From Flavobacteriia bacterium (GTDB lineage: Bacteria; Bacteroidota; Bacteroidia; Flavobacteriales_D; Crocinitomicaceae), in contig CANFUT010000024.1 of NCBI GenBank assembly GCA_947450325.1, positions 1 through 64,000 on the forward strand: a stretch of DNA of 64,000 nt. Direction: 5' to 3'. Of this stretch, positions 18,601 through 26,449 are shown piece by piece. Position 1 is the stretch's first letter, and the number at the start of each line of letters is the position of its first letter. Position numbers and translations under genes: made by a program. The notes under the pieces are model-generated. The model did no database searches, had not been told where the DNA came from, and saw only the letters and a program-made list of their open reading frames with translations.

Positions 18601-20138
18601 CTTGATACGCCTGATGCACCAACCCAATAAAAACAATCAGTACCTCCATTTGTTACTTGCCATCTTACATCAGGTGGAAAAACAGAACCGTCAAAATTTT
18701 CAGTAAATGGGGCCATTACTCCATTTGAAACAACAAATGAAATCCCAGAAGTATCATAAGTAACAGCTTGGTCAGCTGAACCATTTGGAAGTGTAGACCA
18801 TGCTTTAAATGAATGTGTTCCTAAAGTAGTCGTAAATGAATTTAAGTTAACATTTGCCGTTGAGTTTGGTGTTAAAGTTCCTGTCCAGTTGAAAGTTGAA
18901 ATGGTACCATTATCAATTGAATACGAAATTGTTGCAGAGGTTAAGTTACTTGAACCTCTATTTTTCAAAACTACTGAAGGTGATAAAGAGCCCGCACAAT
19001 TGTCTCCCTTTGGGTTTAATACATCTATCACAGAAGCGTCATTTGCAATTGGAGGAGTACAAGCATCAGAATTAATTAAACTTACTCTTAATGGACTGTT
19101 TTCTAGTACAGTCCTCATTCTCATTTTTTGATCTTGCGTGAAAATATTCATACACAAATCGTCTGTATAATCCATGTAATTTTCAATCATGTCGACTCCA
19201 GCATCAGGTGCAGTGGTACAAGAGTTGGTTCCAGTTGGACAACCGTAATTGGCTGCTGCAGATTCAGGAGTATCATTACAATAGTCATCGACAGTACAAC
19301 CGCCATCACCCCAAATATGGCGTAAACCTAACCAGTGACCAATTTCATGAGTTGCAGTTCTTCCTTCATTATAAGGAGCAGCAAAACCAGTAACTGAACT
19401 TTTTCCAATAGAACTGTAAAGAAAAACAACTCCATCTGTTGAAGCTACAGGTGAAGCACATCCCATTCCACCTAAAGGAGATTGAGGAAATTGAGCATAA
19501 CCCAAAATTCCACCAGAAATATCACACAACCAAATGTTCATGTATTTGGCAGGATCCCAACCTCTTGTTGCAGTTGGAGTATTGTTGTTGTATGTCCAAG
19601 GTTTTATTGTTGCATCAATAAAAGTAGTTGAATATGGAGGAGCTGTAGTTGTAATTGAAGAATATAAAATACGATTCACTCCAGGTTGACCAGCTGCAAA
19701 AGCTGAGCCATCAGGTCTTCTTTGTGCCAAGCAAAATTCAATTTTTGTATCCGCACCAACGGCATTTGTATTCCAGCCATTCGAGCCCAACATTCTTCTG
19801 AAATCTTCATTTAGCACATCAATTTGTGATTGAATAGCAGCAAAAGAAACGTTTGTACCAACACCAACTGCTTCACCACTGTGAATTACATGCACCACTA
19901 CAGGAATATAGTAAACGCCACCGATAATTTTAGATGCGGTATTTGTTTGCATTTCATTACTGAGCCAGTTTTCAAATTCAGCTTTTGAATTAATTCCTGG
20001 ATTATTCATTTTCAAAATAGAATCCATTTCATCTGTAAAACAACGGACAACATTTTGAGAAAAAGCAGCATTTATCGAAATAGAGAAAAATGATAAAAGC
20101 GCTATTAATTTAAAAGAAATAAGTTTTTTAAAATTCAT
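15627..20138 (-). CDS. Large secreted M43-family metalloprotease with T9SS sorting domain
   Basis: 1503 residues. A signal peptide (about 1-27) precedes an M43 (pappalysin/cytophagalysin-like) peptidase with the zinc motif H264-E265-IG-H268-WLGLR-H274 and the following Met-turn MENYMDY. Next come a CARDB-like domain (about 365-470), two choice-of-anchor-J-like modules (about 480-660 and 850-1030), a choice-of-anchor-D-like module, two PKD domains and Ig-like Thr/Ser-rich repeats. The last 75 or so residues (FTIYPNPNDGTFTISG) are a type A T9SS signal. The protein is likely exported and cell-attached, degrading extracellular protein. It has its own terminator. Confidence 0.93.
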   Translation of the reverse strand: MNFKKLISFKLIALLSFFSISINAAFSQNVVRCFTDEMDSILKMNNPGINSKAEFENWLSNEMQTNTASKIIGGVYYIPVVVHVIHSGEAVGVGTNVSFAAIQSQIDVLNEDFRRMLGSNGWNTNAVGADTKIEFCLAQRRPDGSAFAAGQPGVNRILYSSITTTAPPYSTTFIDATIKPWTYNNNTPTATRGWDPAKYMNIWLCDISGGILGYAQFPQSPLGGMGCASPVASTDGVVFLYSSIGKSSVTGFAAPYNEGRTATHEIGHWLGLRHIWGDGGCTVDDYCNDTPESAAANYGCPTGTNSCTTAPDAGVDMIENYMDYTDDLCMNIFTQDQKMRMRTVLENSPLRVSLINSDACTPPIANDASVIDVLNPKGDNCAGSLSPSVVLKNRGSSNLTSATISYSIDNGTISTFNWTGTLTPNSTANVNLNSFTTTLGTHSFKAWSTLPNGSADQAVTYDTSGISFVVSNGVMAPFTENFDGSVFPPDVRWQVTNGGTDCFYWVGASGVSSAGVFANNIAEVPMFGNSTAQTESLITPIFILPCNASAANIQFDVAYRRRTTSTNEQLFVDISADCGATWNSTPIYNKSGATLATSTTLATADWYPTASTDWRNETISLLSFVSGTSSNIQFRFRAIAANGNNLFIDNIKFNATTPGEINVTQNTSDILDGGSYNYGSVSPGGTSTATFTITNSGTSNLVLTAPITVTGTGFVLGSTFGTTTVAAGATTTFTVTFNPTVAGTYTGNVSFATNDCDESTYNFTLNGVSAAAPPVANFSATPLSSCAGTPVTFTDLSTNTTSWLWNFGAGATPSTSTLQNPTVTFNTAGVYTITLTATNASGSDPEVKTNYITALGSTAVALPIIEGFTATTFVPTNWSLVNANNSPTTWARSATIGNAPTTGNSMMFDNNNYNDADDDQVRMPSAIFTGLASAQLQFDVAYAQYSATYFDGLDVSVSTDCGQTFTSVYSKSGAVLATAPNTTTNFTPTSSQWRTETVDLTAYVGNPSVIVAFKNLSGNGNRLFVDNINLTGVVASTPPVASYTSSTSTACTGEVITFTNTSTGTPTAYNWTFTGGTPATSTATNPTVTYSTPGVYTVSLVATNAFGTNTSTQTNSITINGTTATPGAISGTNTLCSGTTGNVYSIPTVSGATSYTWSAPAGSTITAGQGTTSATITFGSTAGNVSVVANNTCGASAASNQPITLNPTPASPTLSVINNCGNSVVSSASNVNLVWSTTETTSQITVATAGTITATQSLNGCNSPIASIQAAPKTIPSAPVVTVTNLCGSTTLSSTTSGTLHWSNNATTNSISVTNAGNYDVYQTVNGCLSSTTTVTSAPLTVPSVSLNALSSVCVNSPKFNLSGGSPVGGTYSGPGVVSNQFDPALAGLGTFTITYTFTDVNGCSAQAQQSITVGCASVEDLNKNNFTIYPNPNDGTFTISGIKNPIQSVKVFDMSGKLVREIKIENNQNQVDINIQHCADGIYSVEISSNESISRVRIVKTK

Positions 20139-20369
20139 GATTTTTGTTTTTAGCGAAACGAAATTAAGGAAAAAAATATAACGAAATCAATCTATTTTGT
20201 TCAATTTAATTAAAGTTTTTAACCAATTTTCTGATTAAAATGTTTTTTTAGTTAATAAGTTTTTATGTATTTGTAAAACAGTACTTTATTACCGTATAAA
20301 TAATCTTTAAGTTAAGGTTTATTTTAGCTCAAAATGATTATTTTTGCTAATTAAATTAAAGTAAAATTC

Positions 20370-21362
20370 ATGAAAATTATATCTGCAATATTTTTGATCA
20401 TTTCATTAAATTCTTTCAGTCAAAATGAACCTTTTTATTTTGAAGGAAATGCTCAAGGAACTACTTTCCACATTACCTATTTTGACTCACTAGAGAGGGA
20501 TTTTCAAATAGAGGTTTTAACTATTTTAGATGATTTTGATCAATCACTTTCGACCTATCTTCCCAATTCAATTATTTCTAGAATTAATCGAGGTGAGGAA
20601 AATGTAAAGGTGGATAAGTATTTTATTACTTGTTTTAATCAAGCAAAGGAAATTTGGAAAAGTACGAAGGGAAATTTTGACCCAACTGTATATCCATTAG
20701 TAAATGCGTGGGGATTTGGACCTGGAAAAAAGCAAAAAATTGAGCAAAAATTGATAGATAGTTTATTGCAATTTGTTGGATTTGAATTGATCGAATTAAA
20801 AGGAGAATATATATTCAAAAAAGACGCAAGAGTTGCATTAGATTTCAATGCTTTTGCACAAGGATATTCTGTTGACGTTGTTTCTGATTTCTTTAAAAGT
20901 AAAGGGGTTACATCATTTATTGTTGAAATTGGGGGTGAAGTTTATGCAAACGGCAAACAGGCAGATGGGAAAGATTGGTTAATAGGCATTGAACAACCCT
21001 ATGACAACAAAGAAACAGGGAATCCTTTGAAAGAAATTATCAAGTTGAATAATTTGGCAGTTGCAACTTCAGGTAATAATCGAAGATTTTTTGTTGAAAA
21101 TGGAGTGAAATACGCACATCACATTGATCCGAAAACTGGTTATCCAGCAAAAAACACACTTTTGAGTGCTTCAATTTTTGCAGAAAAATGCATTGTTTCG
21201 GATGCCACTGCAACTGGTTTGTTGGTGATGGGATTGGAAAAAGCTAAAAAATATTTTAAGAAACATAAAGAAATCCAAGCATATTTAATATATTCTGATG
21301 ACAAAGGAAATTTTCAAATTTATGAAACTTCAGGTTTTAGAAAATTGGTTTATCAGGAATAA
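20370..21362 (+). CDS. apbE: FAD:protein FMN transferase (ApbE family)
   Basis: 330 residues with a signal peptide ending near NSFSQ. ApbE motifs follow: GNAQGTTFHITYFDS, the DQSLSTYLPNSIIS region, ALDFNAFAQGYSVD, VEIGGEVYANG, and the metal-binding HHIDPKTGYPA plus DATATGLLVMG. ApbE transfers FMN from FAD onto Thr residues of partner proteins in the periplasm (for example NqrB/C or FMN-binding domains). It converges on a DUF2271-like gene, and both share a bidirectional terminator. Confidence 0.93.
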   Translation: MKIISAIFLIISLNSFSQNEPFYFEGNAQGTTFHITYFDSLERDFQIEVLTILDDFDQSLSTYLPNSIISRINRGEENVKVDKYFITCFNQAKEIWKSTKGNFDPTVYPLVNAWGFGPGKKQKIEQKLIDSLLQFVGFELIELKGEYIFKKDARVALDFNAFAQGYSVDVVSDFFKSKGVTSFIVEIGGEVYANGKQADGKDWLIGIEQPYDNKETGNPLKEIIKLNNLAVATSGNNRRFFVENGVKYAHHIDPKTGYPAKNTLLSASIFAEKCIVSDATATGLLVMGLEKAKKYFKKHKEIQAYLIYSDDKGNFQIYETSGFRKLVYQE

Positions 21363-21390
21363 AAAAAGGCAACCCGAAAGCTGCCTTTTT
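21363..21390. terminator. Bidirectional terminator between apbE and the DUF2271-like gene
   Basis: Nine-base perfect arms, aaaaaggca and tgccttttt, flank a 10-base loop. The A and T runs allow it to act in both directions for the two convergent genes. Confidence 0.88.
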
Positions 21391-21408
21391 AAATTAAATT
21401 ATTGTGAT

Positions 21409-22215
21409 TTATTTATTCAATGTCACTTTAATTTTTGAAGACTTAACTCCATCAGTTACTTGAATGAAGTAAATTCCATTACTCATTTCTGACAAATTAA
21501 CTGATTTTGTTCCGCTTTCAACATCTAAATCCTCATTTGAAATAACAACACCTTGTAAATTAATTACTTTGATATTGTTAGCTTTCAAATAATCAACATT
21601 GAAAATACCATTTGTACTAGGATTTGGATAAACGTTTACACCTGTAAGCTCAGTTTGATTTTCTTCAATTCCAGCTGCTGACGCCTTCCAATTTAATGAT
21701 ATTCCAGTAAAATTTCCATCGGCAGTTGGTGTTTGATTGTCATCAACTGCACCTTTGTTGAAAGTGAAAGATCTAGTTACAGTTCCTGAAGAACCGTGAT
21801 TCCAAGTTTCTTGAATTGTTACTTTATAAATACCGTCTGGTAAAAGTGTACCAGCTGTGTTTTTTCCATCCCAAGTGATTGTTTTTGTTGTTGCTCCTGA
21901 AAGCGTTGAACCTGTCACAGCACTAACAACATTGCATGAGCTAGATAAGCAATTTGATGAAGAACCACCAGAGTTAGAAGCCCAAGTTGGTAAATGATCA
22001 CTTGTACCTCCACCTGCATAACGTAATTTTGTTTTAACGAACGCACCAGAATTGTCCTGAATCCAAACTGTTAAAACATTTCTTGTTCCTGAATATCCAC
22101 TGTGAGCAACAGTAGTAAAGGTGAAAGATAAGTTTCCAGTAGCTTGCGCATTTACTGAGTTTGTTGCCAATAAAAGCAATAAAACAGCAGTTGATTTAAT
22201 TAAATTTTTTTTCAT
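21409..22215 (-). CDS. DUF2271-like secreted protein with T9SS sorting domain
   Basis: 268 residues. A signal peptide (1-24, ending VNAQA) precedes a domain of about 150 residues with FTFTTVAHSGYSGTRNVLTVW and later TWDGKNTAGTLLPDGIYKVTI, a FlgD/DUF2271-like beta fold. A type A T9SS signal (VNVYPNPSTNGIFNVDY to the end) follows. In other bacteria, as I recall, DUF2271 genes sit beside ApbE-type flavin transferases and PepSY reductases; here ApbE is the convergent neighbour. The export route is visible, but the function is not known. Confidence 0.8.
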   Translation of the reverse strand: MKKNLIKSTAVLLLLLATNSVNAQATGNLSFTFTTVAHSGYSGTRNVLTVWIQDNSGAFVKTKLRYAGGGTSDHLPTWASNSGGSSSNCLSSSCNVVSAVTGSTLSGATTKTITWDGKNTAGTLLPDGIYKVTIQETWNHGSSGTVTRSFTFNKGAVDDNQTPTADGNFTGISLNWKASAAGIEENQTELTGVNVYPNPSTNGIFNVDYLKANNIKVINLQGVVISNEDLDVESGTKSVNLSEMSNGIYFIQVTDGVKSSKIKVTLNK

Positions 22216-22234
22216 TGTTATTAATTTTTACTTT

Positions 22235-22242
22235 CAAATGTA
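22235..22242 (-). promoter_or_regulatory. Probable -7 promoter element of the DUF2271-like gene
   Basis: The minus-strand TACATTTG matches TAnnTTTG and lies 20 bases before the ATG. No clear TTG is found at the expected -33 position, so the call rests on one element. Confidence 0.45.
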
Positions 22243-22354
22243 ATGTTTTGATAACGATTATTAAAGGGAATTGGTTAATTAGAATGATTATAAATATTCA
22301 GTTTCAACGTTTATTTTTCCTAATAAATAGCGTATAATATTGCTTTTAAGCGAA

Positions 22355-23392
22355 TTAATCTTTTAACTTTTTTTCAATTTTCTCCTTAAAATTCTCATAA
22401 TTTTCTTCACCAGGAATAAATTCTAATGCCAAGTTTATATTTGCCAGTGCATCGCTGTACTTTTTGTTTTGAAAATTGATGAGTGCTAAACCATAAAATG
22501 CAACATGATTGGTCTTGTTTTTTTGAATAACAGTTTCAAAATATTTTTTGGAAGTTTGACAATCGTTCAAATAAAAATTGGTAAAACCATGTATAATTAA
22601 ATCTTTGGTGGTTTGATTTTCTGTATTCAAGTTCGAGTTGAATTGTGTCAACAATGGTTTGAAATTTTTGGTTTTGTGCTTAGCATTGTGACTTTTCAAA
22701 TATTGAATACCAAAAGTAGGGTTGATGTTAATTGCTTTAAGAATGGTTTGAAAAGATCGTTCAAAATTTTGTAATTCAGCGTATATAAAAGCTTGAAAAT
22801 ACAATGTTTGGACATCTGACGAATCAATTTTTAATGCTAAGTCTAGTTCTTTTTGAGCTTCAACATAACTGTTCAATTGAATTTTTGCCCAAGCATCGTG
22901 AGCTAATGCAGGTGCATTTTCTGGATTGATTTCTATTGCATCTTTAAAATCTTGTTGAGATTCCTTAATTCGACCAATTCTTAATTTATCTCTTCCAAGA
23001 AAAAAGTGTGCGTCTGAATTGCCAAAATCAAATTTGATCGCAGCTTCATAATCGATAATTGCACCTTCAAAATCTTCAAGATGGTCTTTAACGATTCCTC
23101 GGAGGAAATAACTATCTGCGTTGGTAGTATCAAATTTGATTTGTGCTGTAAAGTCGGCAATTGCTCCATCGTAATCTCGCATCATTTTTTTGACCAAACC
23201 TCTGTCGAAATATGCTAATGAATCTTGTTTGAAATTTTCAATTACATAAGTGAAATAGCTTATCGCAGCCTCATAATTCTTCTTTTGAACATTTTCAACT
23301 GCTATTGCAATGTATTCTTCTTTGGTTTTTTGAGCTTGTAAATTAATTTGAAAAATAATTGACAATAGTAGCGTTATAACTAATCTTTTCAT
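22355..23392 (-). CDS. TPR-repeat protein, exported
   Basis: 345 residues. A signal peptide (1-20, ending NLQAQ) is followed by about eight tetratricopeptide repeats of 34 residues with the usual A-x-x-x-Y/F-G and P/A patterns (for example AYFDRGLVKKMMRDYDGAIADFTAQI). TPR solenoids bind partner proteins; none can be named. The gene is followed on the same strand after a gap of over 130 bases by no close partner, while the 25-residue-repeat gene lies 15 bases upstream, so they may share a transcript. Confidence 0.85.
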   Translation of the reverse strand: MKRLVITLLLSIIFQINLQAQKTKEEYIAIAVENVQKKNYEAAISYFTYVIENFKQDSLAYFDRGLVKKMMRDYDGAIADFTAQIKFDTTNADSYFLRGIVKDHLEDFEGAIIDYEAAIKFDFGNSDAHFFLGRDKLRIGRIKESQQDFKDAIEINPENAPALAHDAWAKIQLNSYVEAQKELDLALKIDSSDVQTLYFQAFIYAELQNFERSFQTILKAININPTFGIQYLKSHNAKHKTKNFKPLLTQFNSNLNTENQTTKDLIIHGFTNFYLNDCQTSKKYFETVIQKNKTNHVAFYGLALINFQNKKYSDALANINLALEFIPGEENYENFKEKIEKKLKD

Positions 23393-23407
23393 TAATATTT
23401 CTTTTGG

Positions 23408-23893
23408 TTAATCTTTTCCAAAATTGTGGATATCATTGTGGCGTTCTTCAATTTTATCTTTCACTTTTTTGATACTCTGCGCAAGAATGAATAAATCTTG
23501 GGTTGCATTGTGTTTCAGCCACGCCCAAGATTTTTGATTGTCTTCAACCGCCATCGAAATGTGAAACAAGATATCCATTTTGTTAATTTCGAGCCATTTT
23601 GCAGCTTTGCCATTTCCTTCTGCAGCGTTAATCATCGCCATCAAATGCGGATATCCATTTTGCATCAACCAAGTTCTTGCTTCGTCTTTTAAGTGAATTG
23701 CTGAACTTGCAATTGTCAACTCGGGGAAACCATTGTCAGTGAGCCAACTAGCAATTTCAACATTTCCTTCTATCGCTTTTGCCCAAGCCAAAATGATTTT
23801 TGGATGATAATTCATTGGTTTCATTGGAATTACCTCAACAGCTTCAGTTACTGTTTCCTTTGATTTCTTCTTACTTTTGAACCAACTCAACAT
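23408..23893 (-). CDS. Small protein made of four exact 25-residue repeats
   Basis: 161 residues from the ATG at 23893; nine more codons are open upstream but overlap the next gene. After a basic N-terminus (MLSWFKSKKKSK), residues 40-64, 65-89, 90-114 and 115-139 form four units of exactly 25 residues. Each has Trp at position 11, Leu at 12, Asn at 15 and Leu at 20. The units probably form helix pairs in a solenoid. There is no signal peptide, so it is cytoplasmic. I do not recognise the family. It overlaps the end of the SpmA-SpmB gene by 23 bases and is probably co-translated. Confidence 0.75.
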   Translation of the reverse strand: MLSWFKSKKKSKETVTEAVEVIPMKPMNYHPKIILAWAKAIEGNVEIASWLTDNGFPELTIASSAIHLKDEARTWLMQNGYPHLMAMINAAEGNGKAAKWLEINKMDILFHISMAVEDNQKSWAWLKHNATQDLFILAQSIKKVKDKIEERHNDIHNFGKD

Positions 23894-25127
23894 TGTGTCT
23901 ATAGAATAAATATGCAACAAAAATGGCTGTCAATGCGCCCACAATATCAGCAATAATTCCGCCCATTGCGGCGTATCTTGTGTTTTTCACTTTTACTGAA
24001 CCAAAGTAAACCGCTAGTACATAAAAAGTTGTTTCAGTACTTCCTTGAAAAGTTGCAGATAATTTTCCAACAAATGAATCCACACCATAGGTTGACCAAG
24101 ATTCGACCATCAATGCACGTGCGCCACTGCCAGAAAATGGTTTCATGAAGGCAACGGGTAACGCGTCAACAAAAGTTGTTGTAGTAACACCAATAGCAAC
24201 CAATCCCATTTTGATTAAATCAATCAATCCATCTAAAGCTCCGCTGGCTCTAAAAACTGCAATTGCTGCAAGCATTCCCACCAAGTATGGAATGATGCTA
24301 ATAGCAACTTCAAAACCGCCTTTTGCGCCTTCAATAAATGTTTCGTAAACGTTGACTTTGGATCTAATTCCAAGTACAATAAAAAGTGTGATAATTCCAA
24401 ATAAAATTAAATTACTTCCAACTGCAGAAACAGGTTCTATCCAAGATGGATTAGAATATAAAAAAATCATTAATCCGACGATAAACGCTGTCAACGATCC
24501 AATGTAGGCTAAAATAACTTTATCAAAAAGGTTGATTTTTTGTTTTATAGAAACATAAATTAAGCCCGCCAAAGTGGCGAAAAATGTTGCAATTAATATT
24601 GGCAAAAAAACTTCTGCAGGTGATGAAGAACCATTGGTGGCGCGCAAAGCAAGAATGCTAACTGGAATAATCGTTAATCCAGAAGCATTTAAAACCAAAA
24701 ACATGATTTGTGCATTCGTAGCGACTTCTGGCTCAGGATTTAAAGTTTGCATTTCTTTCATTGCTTTCAGTCCCATTGGCGTGGCGGCATTGTCTAAGCC
24801 CAACATATTTGCAGAAATATTCATCATCATTGAACCAATAGCTGGATGATCTTTCGGAATTTCTGGAAAAATTCGGCTGAAAAGGGGAGAAACGATTTTC
24901 GACATTTTTCTGATTGCGCCGGCTTCTTCTCCTACTTTCATGAATCCCATCCATAAACAAAGCGCACCTGTTAATCCTAATGAAAGTTCAAAACCAGATT
25001 TTGCAGCATCAAACAAACTGTTTATCATCGTTTGAAAAATGTGTAAATCTTGCCAAAATAATAGTTTTCCTAAAGCCATCAACATGGCAATCAAAAACAT
25101 TCCAATCCAAATTCTATTTAAAAGCAT
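23871..25127 (-). CDS. SpmA-SpmB fusion, nucleoside-recognition (Gate) domain membrane protein
   Basis: 418 residues from the ATG at 25127, chosen because the longer frame runs into the amidotransferase gene and delays the first membrane helix. The N-terminal half resembles SpmA (MMNISANMLGLDNAATPMGLKAMKEM) and the C-terminal half SpmB (GVTTTTFVDALPVAFMKPFSGSGARALMV). There are about 10 membrane helices. In sporulating Firmicutes the two are separate proteins affecting spore core dehydration; here the fused form must do something else, perhaps transport of a small solute. It starts 16 bases after the amidotransferase stop. Confidence 0.87.
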   Translation of the reverse strand: MLLNRIWIGMFLIAMLMALGKLLFWQDLHIFQTMINSLFDAAKSGFELSLGLTGALCLWMGFMKVGEEAGAIRKMSKIVSPLFSRIFPEIPKDHPAIGSMMMNISANMLGLDNAATPMGLKAMKEMQTLNPEPEVATNAQIMFLVLNASGLTIIPVSILALRATNGSSSPAEVFLPILIATFFATLAGLIYVSIKQKINLFDKVILAYIGSLTAFIVGLMIFLYSNPSWIEPVSAVGSNLILFGIITLFIVLGIRSKVNVYETFIEGAKGGFEVAISIIPYLVGMLAAIAVFRASGALDGLIDLIKMGLVAIGVTTTTFVDALPVAFMKPFSGSGARALMVESWSTYGVDSFVGKLSATFQGSTETTFYVLAVYFGSVKVKNTRYAAMGGIIADIVGALTAIFVAYLFYRHNVELVQK

Positions 25128-25143
25128 GTGCGAATATCTCGTT

Positions 25144-25722
25144 TTATTTTTGACTTTCAGCGTTTGTTTTTCTGCAAATATTAACAAAGTTTTCAATAAT
25201 TATTGAACCTTGATTTCCAGAAACTTCTGGGTGAAATTGAACGCCAAATAATGGTTTACTCTTGTGATACATCGCTTCGTTTACACAAGCGTCAGAAACA
25301 GCCAATAAATTGAAGTCTCTGGGAACTGAAATGGATTCGCAATGGTCTTCCATCATCTCAAATTCTGTCGGTAATTTGTCCAATAATGGATGATTTTCAA
25401 GTGATTCGATTAATTGCCAATCACGGTCTTCTTTTTGTCTCGCGGCATTTGCATCGTATAACAATCCTAATATCTGATGTCCAAAACAAATACCAAAAAC
25501 TGGAATAGTAACATCTTTTAACCAAGACAGCTGATCTAAATATGGTTGATTGTCAACTTCTGTGATCAAAATTGGCGCACCAGAAATGATAATTCCTAGA
25601 CAATCATTCGCTGCGTCTTTATCCGCATCAAAAAGTCCAATGGTTTTATAATCCATCTCTAAATCAACAGCTTGTTCGATGAATGGTGTTTTTTGACTTC
25701 CGCAATCTATGATGAGCATCAT
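25144..25722 (-). CDS. Stand-alone class I glutamine amidotransferase (GuaA glutaminase-like)
   Basis: 192 residues with the class I triad: the nucleophile Cys in GICFGHQ, and His and Glu in VQFHPE. LIIDCGSQ at the N-terminus is typical of the GMP synthetase glutaminase domain. The synthetase half is absent. In archaea this domain is a separate GMP synthetase subunit; here it is more likely a paralogue releasing ammonia for another enzyme, or acting on a gamma-glutamyl compound. It is transcribed with the SpmA-SpmB fusion and possibly with the Sua5-type gene upstream (51-base gap). Confidence 0.82.
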   Translation of the reverse strand: MMLIIDCGSQKTPFIEQAVDLEMDYKTIGLFDADKDAANDCLGIIISGAPILITEVDNQPYLDQLSWLKDVTIPVFGICFGHQILGLLYDANAARQKEDRDWQLIESLENHPLLDKLPTEFEMMEDHCESISVPRDFNLLAVSDACVNEAMYHKSKPLFGVQFHPEVSGNQGSIIIENFVNICRKTNAESQK

Positions 25723-25773
25723 ACTTTTTAAATTTGAAAGTGATGTTTACAAACTGAAAAGTAAGAAAAAATA

Positions 25774-26391
25774 TTAAATATCGAGTTTTCCGATTCCTTG
25801 ACGGATAATCACAGGTGCGCCTGACGTGCAATCAATAATGGTTGATGCATGCAACTTTCCGTAGCCTCCGTCGACAACTAAATCCACATCGTCATCAAAT
25901 CTTTGGTAAATTTCATATGGATCGTTGAAATAATCTAAAAATGTATCTTCATCATCGTGTAACGAAGTTGTGGCAATTGGTTTTCCCAATAATTCCGTGA
26001 TTTTTAAGATAATTTGATTGTCAGGGATTCTAATTCCTATTTCTTTTCTGTTAGAGTCGAATAATTTTGGAATTTCGTTTGTCGCCGTCAAAACGAATGT
26101 AAACGGGCCAGGTAAATGTTGCTTTAATAATTTGAAGGTAGGTCGGTCTATTTGCTTGACATAATTTGATAAATCGCTCAAATTGTGACAAATGATTGAA
26201 AATCTGGCTTTATTTAATTTAACGCCTTTCAATTTAGCCAATTTAGCCAACGCATTTTTATTGTATAAATCGCAACCCATAGCATACACTGAATCGGTTG
26301 GAAAAATAATAATTCCACCTTTTTTGAGTACATCGGCTGCTTGCTGAATTAATCTTTCGTCAATGTTCTGCGGATTTATTTCAATAATCAT
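25774..26391 (-). CDS. L-threonylcarbamoyladenylate synthase, Sua5/YciO/TsaC family
   Basis: 205 residues with the YrdC fold: KGGIIIFPTDSVYAMGCD (ATP/threonine site), the KLKGVKLNKARFSIIC motif and the GPFTFVLTA strand. TsaC-type enzymes make threonylcarbamoyl-AMP for the t6A modification of tRNA. The short form lacks the C-terminal Sua5 domain. YciO-type paralogues are very similar, so the exact member is uncertain. A minus-strand TATCTTTG at 26409-26416 could be its -7 element. Confidence 0.85.
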   Translation of the reverse strand: MIIEINPQNIDERLIQQAADVLKKGGIIIFPTDSVYAMGCDLYNKNALAKLAKLKGVKLNKARFSIICHNLSDLSNYVKQIDRPTFKLLKQHLPGPFTFVLTATNEIPKLFDSNRKEIGIRIPDNQIILKITELLGKPIATTSLHDDEDTFLDYFNDPYEIYQRFDDDVDLVVDGGYGKLHASTIIDCTSGAPVIIRQGIGKLDI

Positions 26392-26449
26392 GATTTGCTG
26401 ACTTTCTGCAAAGATACGAAGAATAGCAGGAGTTTTTATGTAAATTTCC

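Noticed and set aside
17404-19325. Several plus-strand ORFs of 60-80 codons opposite the M43 protease
   Set aside because: They arise from the low-complexity Thr/Ser/Asn codons of the real gene on the minus strand; they are Val/Pro-rich and lack ribosome sites.
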